Shown piece by piece: positions 28,513-36,784 of a DNA stretch of 64,000 nt. Source of the DNA: an uncultured bacterium. GTDB taxonomy: Bacteria; Planctomycetota; GCA-002687715. The stretch is taken from contig CADEGH010000010.1 of assembly GCA_902826835.1 (NCBI GenBank), positions 89,018 to 153,017 of the forward strand, in the 5' to 3' direction. Under the pieces are notes generated by a model. It saw only the letters and a program-made list of their open reading frames with translations. It made no database searches and was not told the origin of the DNA. Position numbers and translations under genes: made by a program. Positions within the stretch are counted from its first letter, which is position 1. Every line of letters starts with the position of its first letter.

Positions 28513-29259
28513 ACGTGGTCGGCTGTGGCCGGCCGCCCCACCCTGGAGGAGGGCGAGGACCTCGCTGAGCCCATCCAGTCGGTGGGCCAGATGCGCATCC
28601 TCTGTCGGCATCGATGTTCCGCGATGGAGCCACAGCGCTCTGATCCCGAGATCAGTGGCCCCGCGAACATCTTCGGGCCACGAATCGCCCACGTGCCAGG
28701 CCCTATCCGCCGTGGCCCCGAGGGTGTTCAGCGCCCGAAGGAACATCTCCGGGTGCGGCTTTCGGTATCCCACTTCGGCCGAGATGATCACCGCATCGAA
28801 CGCGCGGTCGAGAGAGTGAGCGCCCAGAATCGTCCGCAGAACCGATCCCCAGTTGCTGACGAGCGCCGCCTTGATTCCGAGATTGCGTACGGCCTCAAGC
28901 AGGTGATGAGCGCCATCGATGACCCGCCACGCTGCCGGGTCTTCGAACCTCCGGACCAGGGACGCGAGCCACGCCTCGTGCCGCGCCAACAAATCCGGGA
29001 ACGGAGCCGCCACGCCGCGCGTGAACCGATGCCACAGCTCGAGTTCGTGGGCCTCCGAGGAGCGATGATCCGAATCTTCGGCGCGTCCCCGCGTCACGAG
29101 CGATTCCCAGGCTCGCCGGAGATGACGGGCGAGATCGGCGCGGGCAATATCGATCCCGAGGCGCACCGTCTCCTCCCAGTAAACCGTCGGAACGTCGGTG
29201 ACCGGTTCTAAGAGCGTGTTCCCGGCATCGAACAGGATTGCGTGGGGGCGTTCGACCAT
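28498..29259 (-). CDS. HAD-superfamily hydrolase (REG-2-like)
   Basis: This 253-residue HAD-type phosphatase has the first motif ILFDAGNTLLEP, in which the usual second aspartate is absent (DxGNT). The cap-containing body is followed by motif II in LVSNWGS and the later motifs KPHPEMFLRAL and HVGDSWPEDVRGATDLG. This layout matches REG-2-like/HDHD3-type proteins. ATG at 29259 starts at the motif; an upstream extension is rejected. The gene converges on the HTH-receiver gene, overlapping it by 15 bases. The substrate is unknown. Confidence 0.83.
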   Translation of the reverse strand: MVERPHAILFDAGNTLLEPVTDVPTVYWEETVRLGIDIARADLARHLRRAWESLVTRGRAEDSDHRSSEAHELELWHRFTRGVAAPFPDLLARHEAWLASLVRRFEDPAAWRVIDGAHHLLEAVRNLGIKAALVSNWGSVLRTILGAHSLDRAFDAVIISAEVGYRKPHPEMFLRALNTLGATADRAWHVGDSWPEDVRGATDLGIRALWLHRGTSMPTEDAHLAHRLDGLSEVLALLQGGAAGHSRPRSAGR

Positions 29260-29347
29260 GGGCCACGCTATCCGGCGAGCCTGGCTCACCCGCCGCGGGT
29301 CGGGTAGCTTTTGCACCCGCGCGAGGCTCCGCGCCAGGGTCATCACC

Positions 29348-30568
29348 ATGGATCACGCCAAAAAATCGTCCGGCCCGATTCGCCCCGCGGAACGTGTGCG
29401 CAACGTCCGGTATGCCGTCCGGGATGTCGTCGTGATGGCGGATCGCCTGCGCAAGCAGGGCAAGAAGATGTTCTATTTGAACATCGGCGACCCGAATCCA
29501 TTCGGGTTTCGCCCGCCCGCCCATCTGATCGAAGCGGTGCACCGGGCCATGCTCGACAACCGCAACGGTTACGCACCCTCGGATGGGATCGAGGATGCGC
29601 TCGACGCCATCCGCGTGGATTCGAAACGGCGCGGCATCGGCAACATCGTCCACACTTGGATCGGCAACGGATGCAGCGAAGTCATCGAAATGGCGATGTC
29701 GGCGCTGGTCAATCCGGGCGACAACGTGTTGGTCCCCTCGCCGGGTTATCCGCTCTACACTGCGCTCCTTGCCAAGCTCGAAGCGGAGGCGCGGCCTTAC
29801 CAGTTGGACGAAGCGGCCGGATGGCAACCGGACATCCCTGACATTGCGCGCCAGATCGACGGCAGGACCCGGGCGATCGTCGTGATCAATCCCAACAACC
29901 CGACCGGGTCGGTCGCCTCCGAGTCCACCCTGCGCGCCATCGTCGACCTCGTGGCCGAGCACGACTTGCTGCTGTTTGCCGACGAGATCTACGACCGACT
30001 CCTCTTCGACGGAGCGAAACACATCCCGATGGGTTCGTTGCGTCAGGACGCATCGGTGCTCACCCTCTGCGGGCTTTCGAAGAACTGGCTCGTCCCCGGA
30101 TTTCGCATCGGCTGGGGGGTCTTGTCAGGGCTTGCGGAGAAACTCGATCCATTCGCGGAAGCCACGCGGCAGCTCGGCCGAGCTCGCCTTTCCGCCAATC
30201 ATCCGGAGCAGGCGGCGATACGGCCCGCCCTCGAAGGGGACCAGTCGCATATCGCCGCACTCAATCACGAACTCGTTCAGCGTCGCGACTTGGCCATGGG
30301 TCTCTTGAATCGCATCGACGGCATTTCCTGTGTGAAGCCCGAGGGAGCATTCTACGCGTTCGCGCGCTTGCACGATGTTCAATCGGATGGCGATTGGTGC
30401 CGTGAGCTCATGCAGGAGACGGGGGTGGTCGTTGTACCGGGATCGGGATTCGGCCAGCGCCCGGGGACGCAGCACTTCCGACTCGTGCTCTTGCCGAGCC
30501 TCTCGATCATCGAAGAAGCTTGCAAGGCTATCGGTTCGTTTGTCGCCGCCTCGCGATCTCGCCGATGA
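29348..30568 (+). CDS. Class I/II aminotransferase
   Basis: This 406-residue PLP fold-type I enzyme has VINPNNPTGSVAS at the PLP-binding loop, FADEIYDRLL, and the Schiff-base lysine K245 in LSKNWLVPGFRIGW. The overall pattern resembles alanine aminotransferases (AlaA/AlaC-like) and aspartate-family enzymes. It probably transfers amino groups between alanine or another small amino acid and a 2-oxo acid. The stop overlaps the next PLP gene by ATGA, so both are in one unit. An 88-base divergent gap separates it from the HAD gene. Confidence 0.9.
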   Translation: MDHAKKSSGPIRPAERVRNVRYAVRDVVVMADRLRKQGKKMFYLNIGDPNPFGFRPPAHLIEAVHRAMLDNRNGYAPSDGIEDALDAIRVDSKRRGIGNIVHTWIGNGCSEVIEMAMSALVNPGDNVLVPSPGYPLYTALLAKLEAEARPYQLDEAAGWQPDIPDIARQIDGRTRAIVVINPNNPTGSVASESTLRAIVDLVAEHDLLLFADEIYDRLLFDGAKHIPMGSLRQDASVLTLCGLSKNWLVPGFRIGWGVLSGLAEKLDPFAEATRQLGRARLSANHPEQAAIRPALEGDQSHIAALNHELVQRRDLAMGLLNRIDGISCVKPEGAFYAFARLHDVQSDGDWCRELMQETGVVVVPGSGFGQRPGTQHFRLVLLPSLSIIEEACKAIGSFVAASRSRR

Positions 30569-31740
30569 ACTCCGAGACCGGGCCGACCGGACCAGAGTCG
30601 GAAGTCCGTCCGTGGCGGTCCCGCACGAGATTGATCCACGGGGACGGGCACGCAGCGGAGCCCCACGGCGCGGTCGCCGCGGGCATCCCCCTCTCGACGA
30701 CCTTTCTCCGCGACGAGCGCGGGGAGCTGCGGTCGCCGTTTGTGTACGCCCGCACCAACAACCCCGCCCGGGCCGACTTGGAGCGCCGGCTCGCGGAGAT
30801 TTCCGCGGGCACTGAAGCCGCTGCCTTTGCCTCGGGGCTGGCCGCGGCGAATGCCGTGTTGCAATCGCTCGATGCGGCAAGTCGCGTGTTGCTGGGCCGC
30901 GACCTCTACTTCGGTGTGAAGCAGTTGTTCCGAGTGGCAGGAACTCGCGCCGGTCACCGGATCGAGGAGGTCGACTGGTCCGACTCCGCGGCGGCAAAGA
31001 CGGCGCTCGCGAAGCCAGCCGCGCTCGTGTGGGCGGAATCCCCCTCGAATCCGGAGCTGAAAATCGTCGACCTTGCGCAACTCGCAACTCTGGCCCGAGG
31101 CGCCGGGGCGATTTTTGTGGTCGACAACACTCTGGCTACGCCGTTGGGCCAGGCCCCGTTGGCGCTCGGAGCCGATCTCGTGCTCGAAGCTTGCACCAAA
31201 GCGATCGGTGGACATTCCGATGTGACGGTGGGAGGCCTGATCGTCCGCGACCAATCCTTGCCGCTGTGGGCGCGCGTGCGGGAACTGCAAAATCTCGCCG
31301 GCGCGGTGCCATCACCCTTCGACTGTTGGCTCGTGATTCGGGGGCTTTCGACACTGGCCGTACGTCAGCGCGAAGCGGTCGAATCGGCCCTGGACCTGGC
31401 CACGCAGCTCGCGCGTAATCCCGCGGTCGAGCGTGTGCTCTATCCGGGCCTGCCGTCGCATCCCGGGCATGCGATTGCCGCGCGGCAGATGACACACTTC
31501 GGGAGTTTGCTTTCGATACTGGTCCGCGGCGGCGAATCGGCCGCGGCGCGCGTGATCGCGCGGGTTCGTCTGTGGTCGCGCGCTACCAGTTTCGGGGGAG
31601 TGCACTCCTTGATCGAGCATCGCTACTTGGTCGAGGGGGTCGGTTCCCGCACCCCGCCCAACCTGCTTCGCCTTTCGGTCGGTCTCGAGGACCCTCGCGA
31701 TCTGCGGGAAGATCTCGAAGCCGCGCTCAGGTCCGATTGA
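30565..31740 (+). CDS. Cystathionine gamma-synthase/lyase-like PLP enzyme
   Basis: This 391-residue Cys/Met-metabolism PLP enzyme has YARTNNPARADLERRLAE near the N-terminus, WAESPSNPELKIVDL, VVDNTLATPLGQ, and the Schiff-base lysine K212 in EACTKAIGGHSDV. It belongs to the family with cystathionine gamma-synthase, cystathionine beta-lyase, gamma-lyase and O-acetylhomoserine sulfhydrylase; the reaction cannot be resolved from sequence alone. The start overlaps the aminotransferase stop. Together with metH, it suggests methionine/cysteine metabolism. Its 3' end overlaps the convergent ATPase gene by 14 bases. Confidence 0.9.
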   Translation: MNSETGPTGPESEVRPWRSRTRLIHGDGHAAEPHGAVAAGIPLSTTFLRDERGELRSPFVYARTNNPARADLERRLAEISAGTEAAAFASGLAAANAVLQSLDAASRVLLGRDLYFGVKQLFRVAGTRAGHRIEEVDWSDSAAAKTALAKPAALVWAESPSNPELKIVDLAQLATLARGAGAIFVVDNTLATPLGQAPLALGADLVLEACTKAIGGHSDVTVGGLIVRDQSLPLWARVRELQNLAGAVPSPFDCWLVIRGLSTLAVRQREAVESALDLATQLARNPAVERVLYPGLPSHPGHAIAARQMTHFGSLLSILVRGGESAAARVIARVRLWSRATSFGGVHSLIEHRYLVEGVGSRTPPNLLRLSVGLEDPRDLREDLEAALRSD

Positions 31741-34189
31741 GGGTCGTCGGCACCCACGCCAGCGCAAGACCCTGCACGCGGATGTTGGTCTTGGTCGGGC
31801 GCAATTCGAGCGTCTCGAAAATTTCGGTGGAGGGGTCGGTGCGCTGCGCGATGGCCAGGGCCGCCGCGGCGAACTCCCCCTCCAGTGCCGCCATCGCTTC
31901 CTTCACGGCACTCAGGTTGTCCTCGGCGCGTTCGACGTCCGACGATTCGCGCGACGAGCGGCCCAGGCCACGGATCGCGGTGCCAGCCTTGCCGACGTTG
32001 CCCGCCGTCATCGCCTTCTTTCCCAGCAGACCGCCCAAGACGGCGGACCCGATCGCAATGATCGAGGAGTTGCGGGCCTCTTTTGCCTGCGTCGCTTGCA
32101 CTTCGACGGCCTGTTCGGCGCGGCGATAGCGTTCCTTCAGGGTTGCCACTTTGGGGGCCAGTTTTTGGCGTAGTTTTTCCACCTCGACGTCGCGTTGCTC
32201 GTGGGCTTTGGTTTGCAGGCGCGTGCGGAAATCGCCCTCGGTCTCGCCGGGTTCCGACACGATGCCGCCGGACGCGCTCTTCATGAGGGTGAGGACGGTC
32301 GTCCTCGCGAGCGTCTCCGCGTAGTCTCGCTTCCAACTTTCGTAGGACTTCGGCTCGAGCGCCGGTTTGGGGGGCGCTGCGAAGCTGTGGCCGGCGACTG
32401 GCTCCTTCCTGAGCTGGCGTTCGTCGCAGCCGAGTTCCGAGGCGCCATCCCAATCCAGAGTGGCGAGACCGCTGCCAAACGGGACGAGGTGCGTCAGCTT
32501 CGAATCGAGGCTGATCCCGGCCTTTGGGTGGCGGAACGACACGATGGCCTGGGCCAACAGATGCGGAACGTAGGTCGTGGACCCCGAGGGAGTGGGCAAG
32601 AAGAGCTCGGTGATGCCCGGAGGGAGCACCGGGCGTGTCTTGGTGGATTCCGAGGGACCACGGGGGGTGGGGGACTGCGGGGCAGGCGGCGGCGAATCGA
32701 ACAGACCTCCGCCGGTAGGTGCCGCAGGGGCGGCCCCATCTCTCGTGGGAGCACTCGGCGCGGGCTTTCCGCCCAGGGCCACCGCGCGGCGATCGTGCAT
32801 GAGCGTCTTCACTTGGTCACGGGTGAGCGGGCCCCGCAGGTACGACAAACACCAGCGAGTCTCGAACACCGTTGGGGCGTCGTCGTGCACGTTTTGGAGA
32901 TAGAACACTCGCGAAGAGAGGCCGGAGAGCAGCTTGTCGATGGTGGCGCGATCGAAACCCTGTCCTGCGGCCCCCTCCAAACCGTCCAACACGCGTGCTT
33001 TGTCGCGCTCGGTCTGGAGTCGGCCGATGAACCAGGTGCCGGCATTCGAGAGCCCCTTGTAGTCGAGGTCGACGGGGTTCTGGGTCGCGAGGACGACGCC
33101 GACGCCAAAGGCCCGCGCTTGTTTCATCAGGGTGAGCAGCGGGAGTTTGGACGGCGGGTTCGCCACCGGCGGGCAGTACCCGGCAATTTCGTCCATGTAG
33201 AGGAGCGCGCGCAGGCTGGTCGTGCCCGATTGGGTCCGCGTCCACGCCAGGACTTCTCCCAAGAGCAGGGCGGAGAAAAACATCCGCTCGGGGTCGCTCA
33301 AATGCGCGAGGTTGAAGATGGCGATCCTCGGTTTGCCCGCGGGGGTGCGGTAGAGGCGGCCGATGTCCAGCGCTTCCCCTTCCATCCAAGCGGCAAACCC
33401 CGGGGATGCGAGCAGATTGTTCAGCCGCAGTGCCAGCGCGAAGCGATCCTTCGCGGGGTAGAAGGTCTCGATGTCCATCACCCCGACCCGGGAGAAGGGC
33501 GGGCTTTGGATGTGCGAGAGCACGGTGGTCAGGTCCAAGTCCTGCGCATTGCGCCACGCGGATTCGAAGATCGTGGAGAGGAGGGCGTGCTCCCTGCTCG
33601 TGAGGGGATCCCCTTCGACTCCGAGCAGGCTCAAGAGACTCGTGGCGGTGGTGCTGATGCGGGTGCGGAGGAGGTCGGCATCCTCGAGCAGATCCGGCGC
33701 GGGCGCCGCGAAGGACTTGAGAATCGAGACCGGGATTCCGGTGCGGCTGCCGGGGGTGTAGATCGCGATCTCGACCGCCCCGCGGAATCGTGCGATGCGC
33801 TCGCCGCTCTGCTGCCACGCCGCCAACCCGTTTTTCCAGAGTTCGGCCTGCTTGGCTGCGTACTCCGGCACGCTCAGGCCCTTTCTCGCGGCATCCTCCG
33901 GATGCACCCAGGGCTCGAAATCGGCCGGGCGCAATTCGGGGAAGGTGAGCAGGAGGTTGCCGAGGTCCCCTTTCGGATCGATGGCGATCGTGGGGATTCC
34001 GTCGATGGCCGCCTCCTCGATCAGTCCGAGGCATAGTCCGGTCTTGCCGCTGCCCGTCATGCCGACGCAGACCGCATGGGTCACGAGGTCCTTGGCGTCG
34101 TAGAGGCAGAGTTCCTCCTTCCTCGTGCGCGTTTCCGGGTCATAGGCCTTGCCGAGGTAAAAAGCACCGAGTTTTTCGTAGTCCGTCAT
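31727..34189 (-). CDS. HerA-like ATPase (DUF853/DUF87-type)
   Basis: This 820-residue protein has Walker A GMTGSGKTGLC at residues 43-53 and Walker B LLYMDEIAG with D333/E334. FGVGVVLATQNPVDLDYKG is a sensor-like segment, and an arginine-finger candidate lies in the second half. It is of the FtsK-HerA superfamily, close to DUF853/DUF87 proteins. The last 250 residues include a proline-rich linker, a probable coiled coil (around 640-700) and a Gly-rich stretch IIAIGSAVLGGLLG that may be membrane-associated. Homologues are used in DNA processing, plasmid transfer or unknown membrane assemblies. It is divergent from a CmoB-like gene. No NurA nuclease partner was seen next to it. Confidence 0.82.
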   Translation of the reverse strand: MTDYEKLGAFYLGKAYDPETRTRKEELCLYDAKDLVTHAVCVGMTGSGKTGLCLGLIEEAAIDGIPTIAIDPKGDLGNLLLTFPELRPADFEPWVHPEDAARKGLSVPEYAAKQAELWKNGLAAWQQSGERIARFRGAVEIAIYTPGSRTGIPVSILKSFAAPAPDLLEDADLLRTRISTTATSLLSLLGVEGDPLTSREHALLSTIFESAWRNAQDLDLTTVLSHIQSPPFSRVGVMDIETFYPAKDRFALALRLNNLLASPGFAAWMEGEALDIGRLYRTPAGKPRIAIFNLAHLSDPERMFFSALLLGEVLAWTRTQSGTTSLRALLYMDEIAGYCPPVANPPSKLPLLTLMKQARAFGVGVVLATQNPVDLDYKGLSNAGTWFIGRLQTERDKARVLDGLEGAAGQGFDRATIDKLLSGLSSRVFYLQNVHDDAPTVFETRWCLSYLRGPLTRDQVKTLMHDRRAVALGGKPAPSAPTRDGAAPAAPTGGGLFDSPPPAPQSPTPRGPSESTKTRPVLPPGITELFLPTPSGSTTYVPHLLAQAIVSFRHPKAGISLDSKLTHLVPFGSGLATLDWDGASELGCDERQLRKEPVAGHSFAAPPKPALEPKSYESWKRDYAETLARTTVLTLMKSASGGIVSEPGETEGDFRTRLQTKAHEQRDVEVEKLRQKLAPKVATLKERYRRAEQAVEVQATQAKEARNSSIIAIGSAVLGGLLGKKAMTAGNVGKAGTAIRGLGRSSRESSDVERAEDNLSAVKEAMAALEGEFAAAALAIAQRTDPSTEIFETLELRPTKTNIRVQGLALAWVPTTLNRT

Positions 34190-34293
34190 GATGGCGACCC
34201 GCTCATTGGTGAGTGCGAATTGTATGCGGGAAACGGGGGCGCACCCGGAGCGGTATAACCACCGGCGCCGCCCCCGCGGCGGCGAGCCCGCGC

Positions 34294-35013
34294 ATGACCA
34301 AGAAACGCATCGACGAGATCCAGTGGTGGCACCGCGTCCCCCTCAAGGACGGACGGGTGACCCCCGGGGTGGTCGACCCCGTGCCCTACGAATCCTTGTA
34401 CCTGTTCGATCGACTCGACTTCCGTGGCAAGAGTGTCCTCGACATCGGCTGTTGGGACGGCTACTTCAGCTTCCGCGCCGAAGCCCGCGGCGCATCCCGG
34501 GTGGTGGGCCTGGACGACCCGTCATTCCGATTCGGAGGGCTCGACGGCTGGGAGTTTCTCCACGAGCATTTCGAGAGTCGCGCGGAGTGGCGCAAGGGGA
34601 CCCTCTACGATCCTCCGGCGGAGACTTTCGACATCGTTCTCTGCTTCGGGGTCCTCTACCACCTGAGCGACCCGTTGCTCGGTGCGACCAACGCGTTTCG
34701 GCTCGCCCGGGAACGGGTGGCGTTCGAGAGCCACTTCTTTCACTTTGCGGAGGCGGGCCTCTGGCTGATCGAGCCGGGGGTGATCGGGGGCGACTTCAGC
34801 AACACCTTTGCCCTGTCGACCGGATTCCTGAAGACCCTCGCGCGGTACGAAGGATTCGAACTGCGCGAGGAGCGCGTGTTCAGCGAGCCGAGTCGGCCCA
34901 ATCCGCTCCTCGATCGTGGGGCCATGGTCTTCGAACGGGTGGCGGCGCCTCGGACCGGCTATCTCCCGTTCTGTTTCCCCAAGCCCCCGCTCAACCACCC
35001 TCCCGCACGATGA
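34294..35013 (+). CDS. CmoB/DUF1698-like SAM methyltransferase
   Basis: This 239-residue methyltransferase has the SAM-binding motif VLDIGCWDGYFSF at residues 48-60, then VVGLDDPS and FDIVLCFGVLYHLSDP, as in the DUF1698/Methyltransf_9 group related to CmoB. In CmoB the reaction is carboxymethylation of tRNA U34, but most relatives have other unknown substrates. The start ATG at 34294 is chosen because the preceding extension is arginine/glycine-rich and non-coding in character. It converges on the CRTAC1 gene, overlapping by 23 bases. Confidence 0.83.
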   Translation: MTKKRIDEIQWWHRVPLKDGRVTPGVVDPVPYESLYLFDRLDFRGKSVLDIGCWDGYFSFRAEARGASRVVGLDDPSFRFGGLDGWEFLHEHFESRAEWRKGTLYDPPAETFDIVLCFGVLYHLSDPLLGATNAFRLARERVAFESHFFHFAEAGLWLIEPGVIGGDFSNTFALSTGFLKTLARYEGFELREERVFSEPSRPNPLLDRGAMVFERVAAPRTGYLPFCFPKPPLNHPPAR

Positions 35014-36784
35014 CGAGTGGGGACGCGCGCAGGTCGGCTTCCTTCAGAGTTCTTTCCTCCTTACGACCATCCGGCCAAATCAGGGCGAGTTTGGCCTCGG
35101 TGGTGTCGGGCGGGATTGCGAACAGGATCTCGAGCGAGGACTGGGACAGATAAGAAGATCCGGTGCGCACGAAGCGACTTTGCGTCTCCGCTCCTATCGT
35201 CAGGCGCGCGGATGCTCCGAGGGCGTCCCGGTTCTTGCCCACTCCCTTCAAGCGGATTCGCAGGCCTCGTCCCCGGGTCGGTCCGTCGTTGCGAAGCAAA
35301 CGCAGTCCGCCGCCGTTGTCGGTGAGCACGAGGTCGGCATCGCCGTCCTGATCGAGGTCGGAGGTGGCGAGAGCGCGACCGACCAAGGGCGAAGCGAATC
35401 CGGGCCCTGCAGTCCCGGTCACGTCCTCGAAGGTGCCGTCTCGTCGGTTCAGGAGGAGTTGGGGCCGCTGTCGGTAGGGGACTTCCTTCTGGACCTTCTG
35501 GATTTCCGGCTCGAGGTGCCCGTTGGCGAGCAGAAGATCGAGGTGCCCGTCGAGATCGACATCCACGAAGAGGCAACCGAAGGTCAAGGAGAGTTGGGTC
35601 GCGCCGGCGATGCGTGCTTCGGTGGTGACATCCCGGAAGAGGGCCGGACTTTCTTGGCGGTAGAGCGCGACGGGTTCGCCGGAAAAATTGCCGATCGGGA
35701 TGCCCAGTCGTCCGTCGCCCCGGTAGTCGGCGATGTCGATTCCCATGCCGGCGCGGGTGCGGGCGTTTTCGTCGTAGGCGATTCCGTAGCGGATGGCGGC
35801 TTCTTGGAACTTCCCTCCGTCATTCAGGTAGAGAAAGTTCGGCTCTTTGTCATTGGCGACGACAAAGTCGGGAAATCCGTTGCCATCGATATCCGCCACC
35901 GCGATCCCGAGGGCCTTGGCTTTCGTCGAGAGCATTCCGACCTTCTCGGTGATCTCGGCAAAACGGCCCTGGCCGTCGTTCTCGAAGAGTCGGCAGGTCG
36001 AGCCTTCGTACTGGTCGGGGATGGTGTAACTCTTGGTCTTTCCGTCTAGGGTGGCAAAGACATCGACTTCGGGGGACCACTTGGCGTAGTTGGCGACCAT
36101 CAGATCCAAGTCGCCGTCCTGGTCCGTGTCGGCGAACACCGCGGCGGTCGACCAGTCCGGGCCGGTGCGGCCTCGGGCATCGGTCCATCCGGCGGTCGCG
36201 AGCCCTCGCTCGAGCGTCTGCTCGGTGAATCGCATGGTGCCCAGGTCCCGTTCATTCAGGAAGAACCGCACCCCGCCCCAGGTGGTGACCACGAGGTCTT
36301 GGTCGGAATCGCCGTCGACATCGGCGGCGGCGCCGCCCATGCCGTAGGCCGCGAGGTCCAAGCCCACTTCGGCGCCACACTCGCGGAAGCGGAGGCCTCC
36401 CTGGTTGTGGAAGAAGTGCGCTTTGGACGAGGAGATGCCCCGTCCGGGGAAGGTGGTTCCGTTGGGCACGAACAGATCGTCCTTCCCGTCTCCGTCGGCG
36501 TCGAAGAGGATGGCGCCTGGCCCCATACACTCCGGTAGATAACGGGACGCGGTGCCGTCATCGAATTGGAACGCGCCGGTCTCGTGTCGGAAGTTCAGGC
36601 CGGCTTCCTCGGCCACCAGGGCAAAGGTCACCGGGGAGCGCGCGGCCTCCACCGGCGGCGGAGGGAGATAGCGCTCTTGTTTGTGCACCACCGGCTTTTC
36701 CGCGGGAGGGGTTTTGCGGACGAGCCACCATGTCAGGCCGCCGACGGCCAGGAGACTCAGAACGATCGCGATGGTGCGCTTCAC
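34991..36784 (-). CDS. CRTAC1-family FG-GAP/ASPIC-UnbV protein
   Basis: This 597-residue protein has one N-terminal membrane helix or uncleaved signal (IVLSLLAVGGLTWWLV). It continues with repeated FG-GAP/VCBS calcium-binding strands, for example FDADGDGKDDLFVPNG, DVDGDSDQDLVVT, DTDQDGDLDLMVANYAKW and DIDGNGFPDFVVAND, and ends in an ASPIC/UnbV domain (about 500-590, GRGLRIRLKGVGKNRDALGA). The beta-propeller is expected to be in the periplasm or outside. The GTG start overlaps the stop of the upstream cytochrome gene (GTGA), indicating coupling. This pairing is common in planctomycetes and Bacteroidetes, though a shared function is not established. Confidence 0.87.
   Translation of the reverse strand: MKRTIAIVLSLLAVGGLTWWLVRKTPPAEKPVVHKQERYLPPPPVEAARSPVTFALVAEEAGLNFRHETGAFQFDDGTASRYLPECMGPGAILFDADGDGKDDLFVPNGTTFPGRGISSSKAHFFHNQGGLRFRECGAEVGLDLAAYGMGGAAADVDGDSDQDLVVTTWGGVRFFLNERDLGTMRFTEQTLERGLATAGWTDARGRTGPDWSTAAVFADTDQDGDLDLMVANYAKWSPEVDVFATLDGKTKSYTIPDQYEGSTCRLFENDGQGRFAEITEKVGMLSTKAKALGIAVADIDGNGFPDFVVANDKEPNFLYLNDGGKFQEAAIRYGIAYDENARTRAGMGIDIADYRGDGRLGIPIGNFSGEPVALYRQESPALFRDVTTEARIAGATQLSLTFGCLFVDVDLDGHLDLLLANGHLEPEIQKVQKEVPYRQRPQLLLNRRDGTFEDVTGTAGPGFASPLVGRALATSDLDQDGDADLVLTDNGGGLRLLRNDGPTRGRGLRIRLKGVGKNRDALGASARLTIGAETQSRFVRTGSSYLSQSSLEILFAIPPDTTEAKLALIWPDGRKEERTLKEADLRASPLVIVREGG

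Noticed and set aside
32195..34036. A 613-codon plus-strand frame opposite the HerA-like ATPase
   Set aside because: The minus-strand protein has Walker A and B motifs; the plus frame is a codon-bias shadow.
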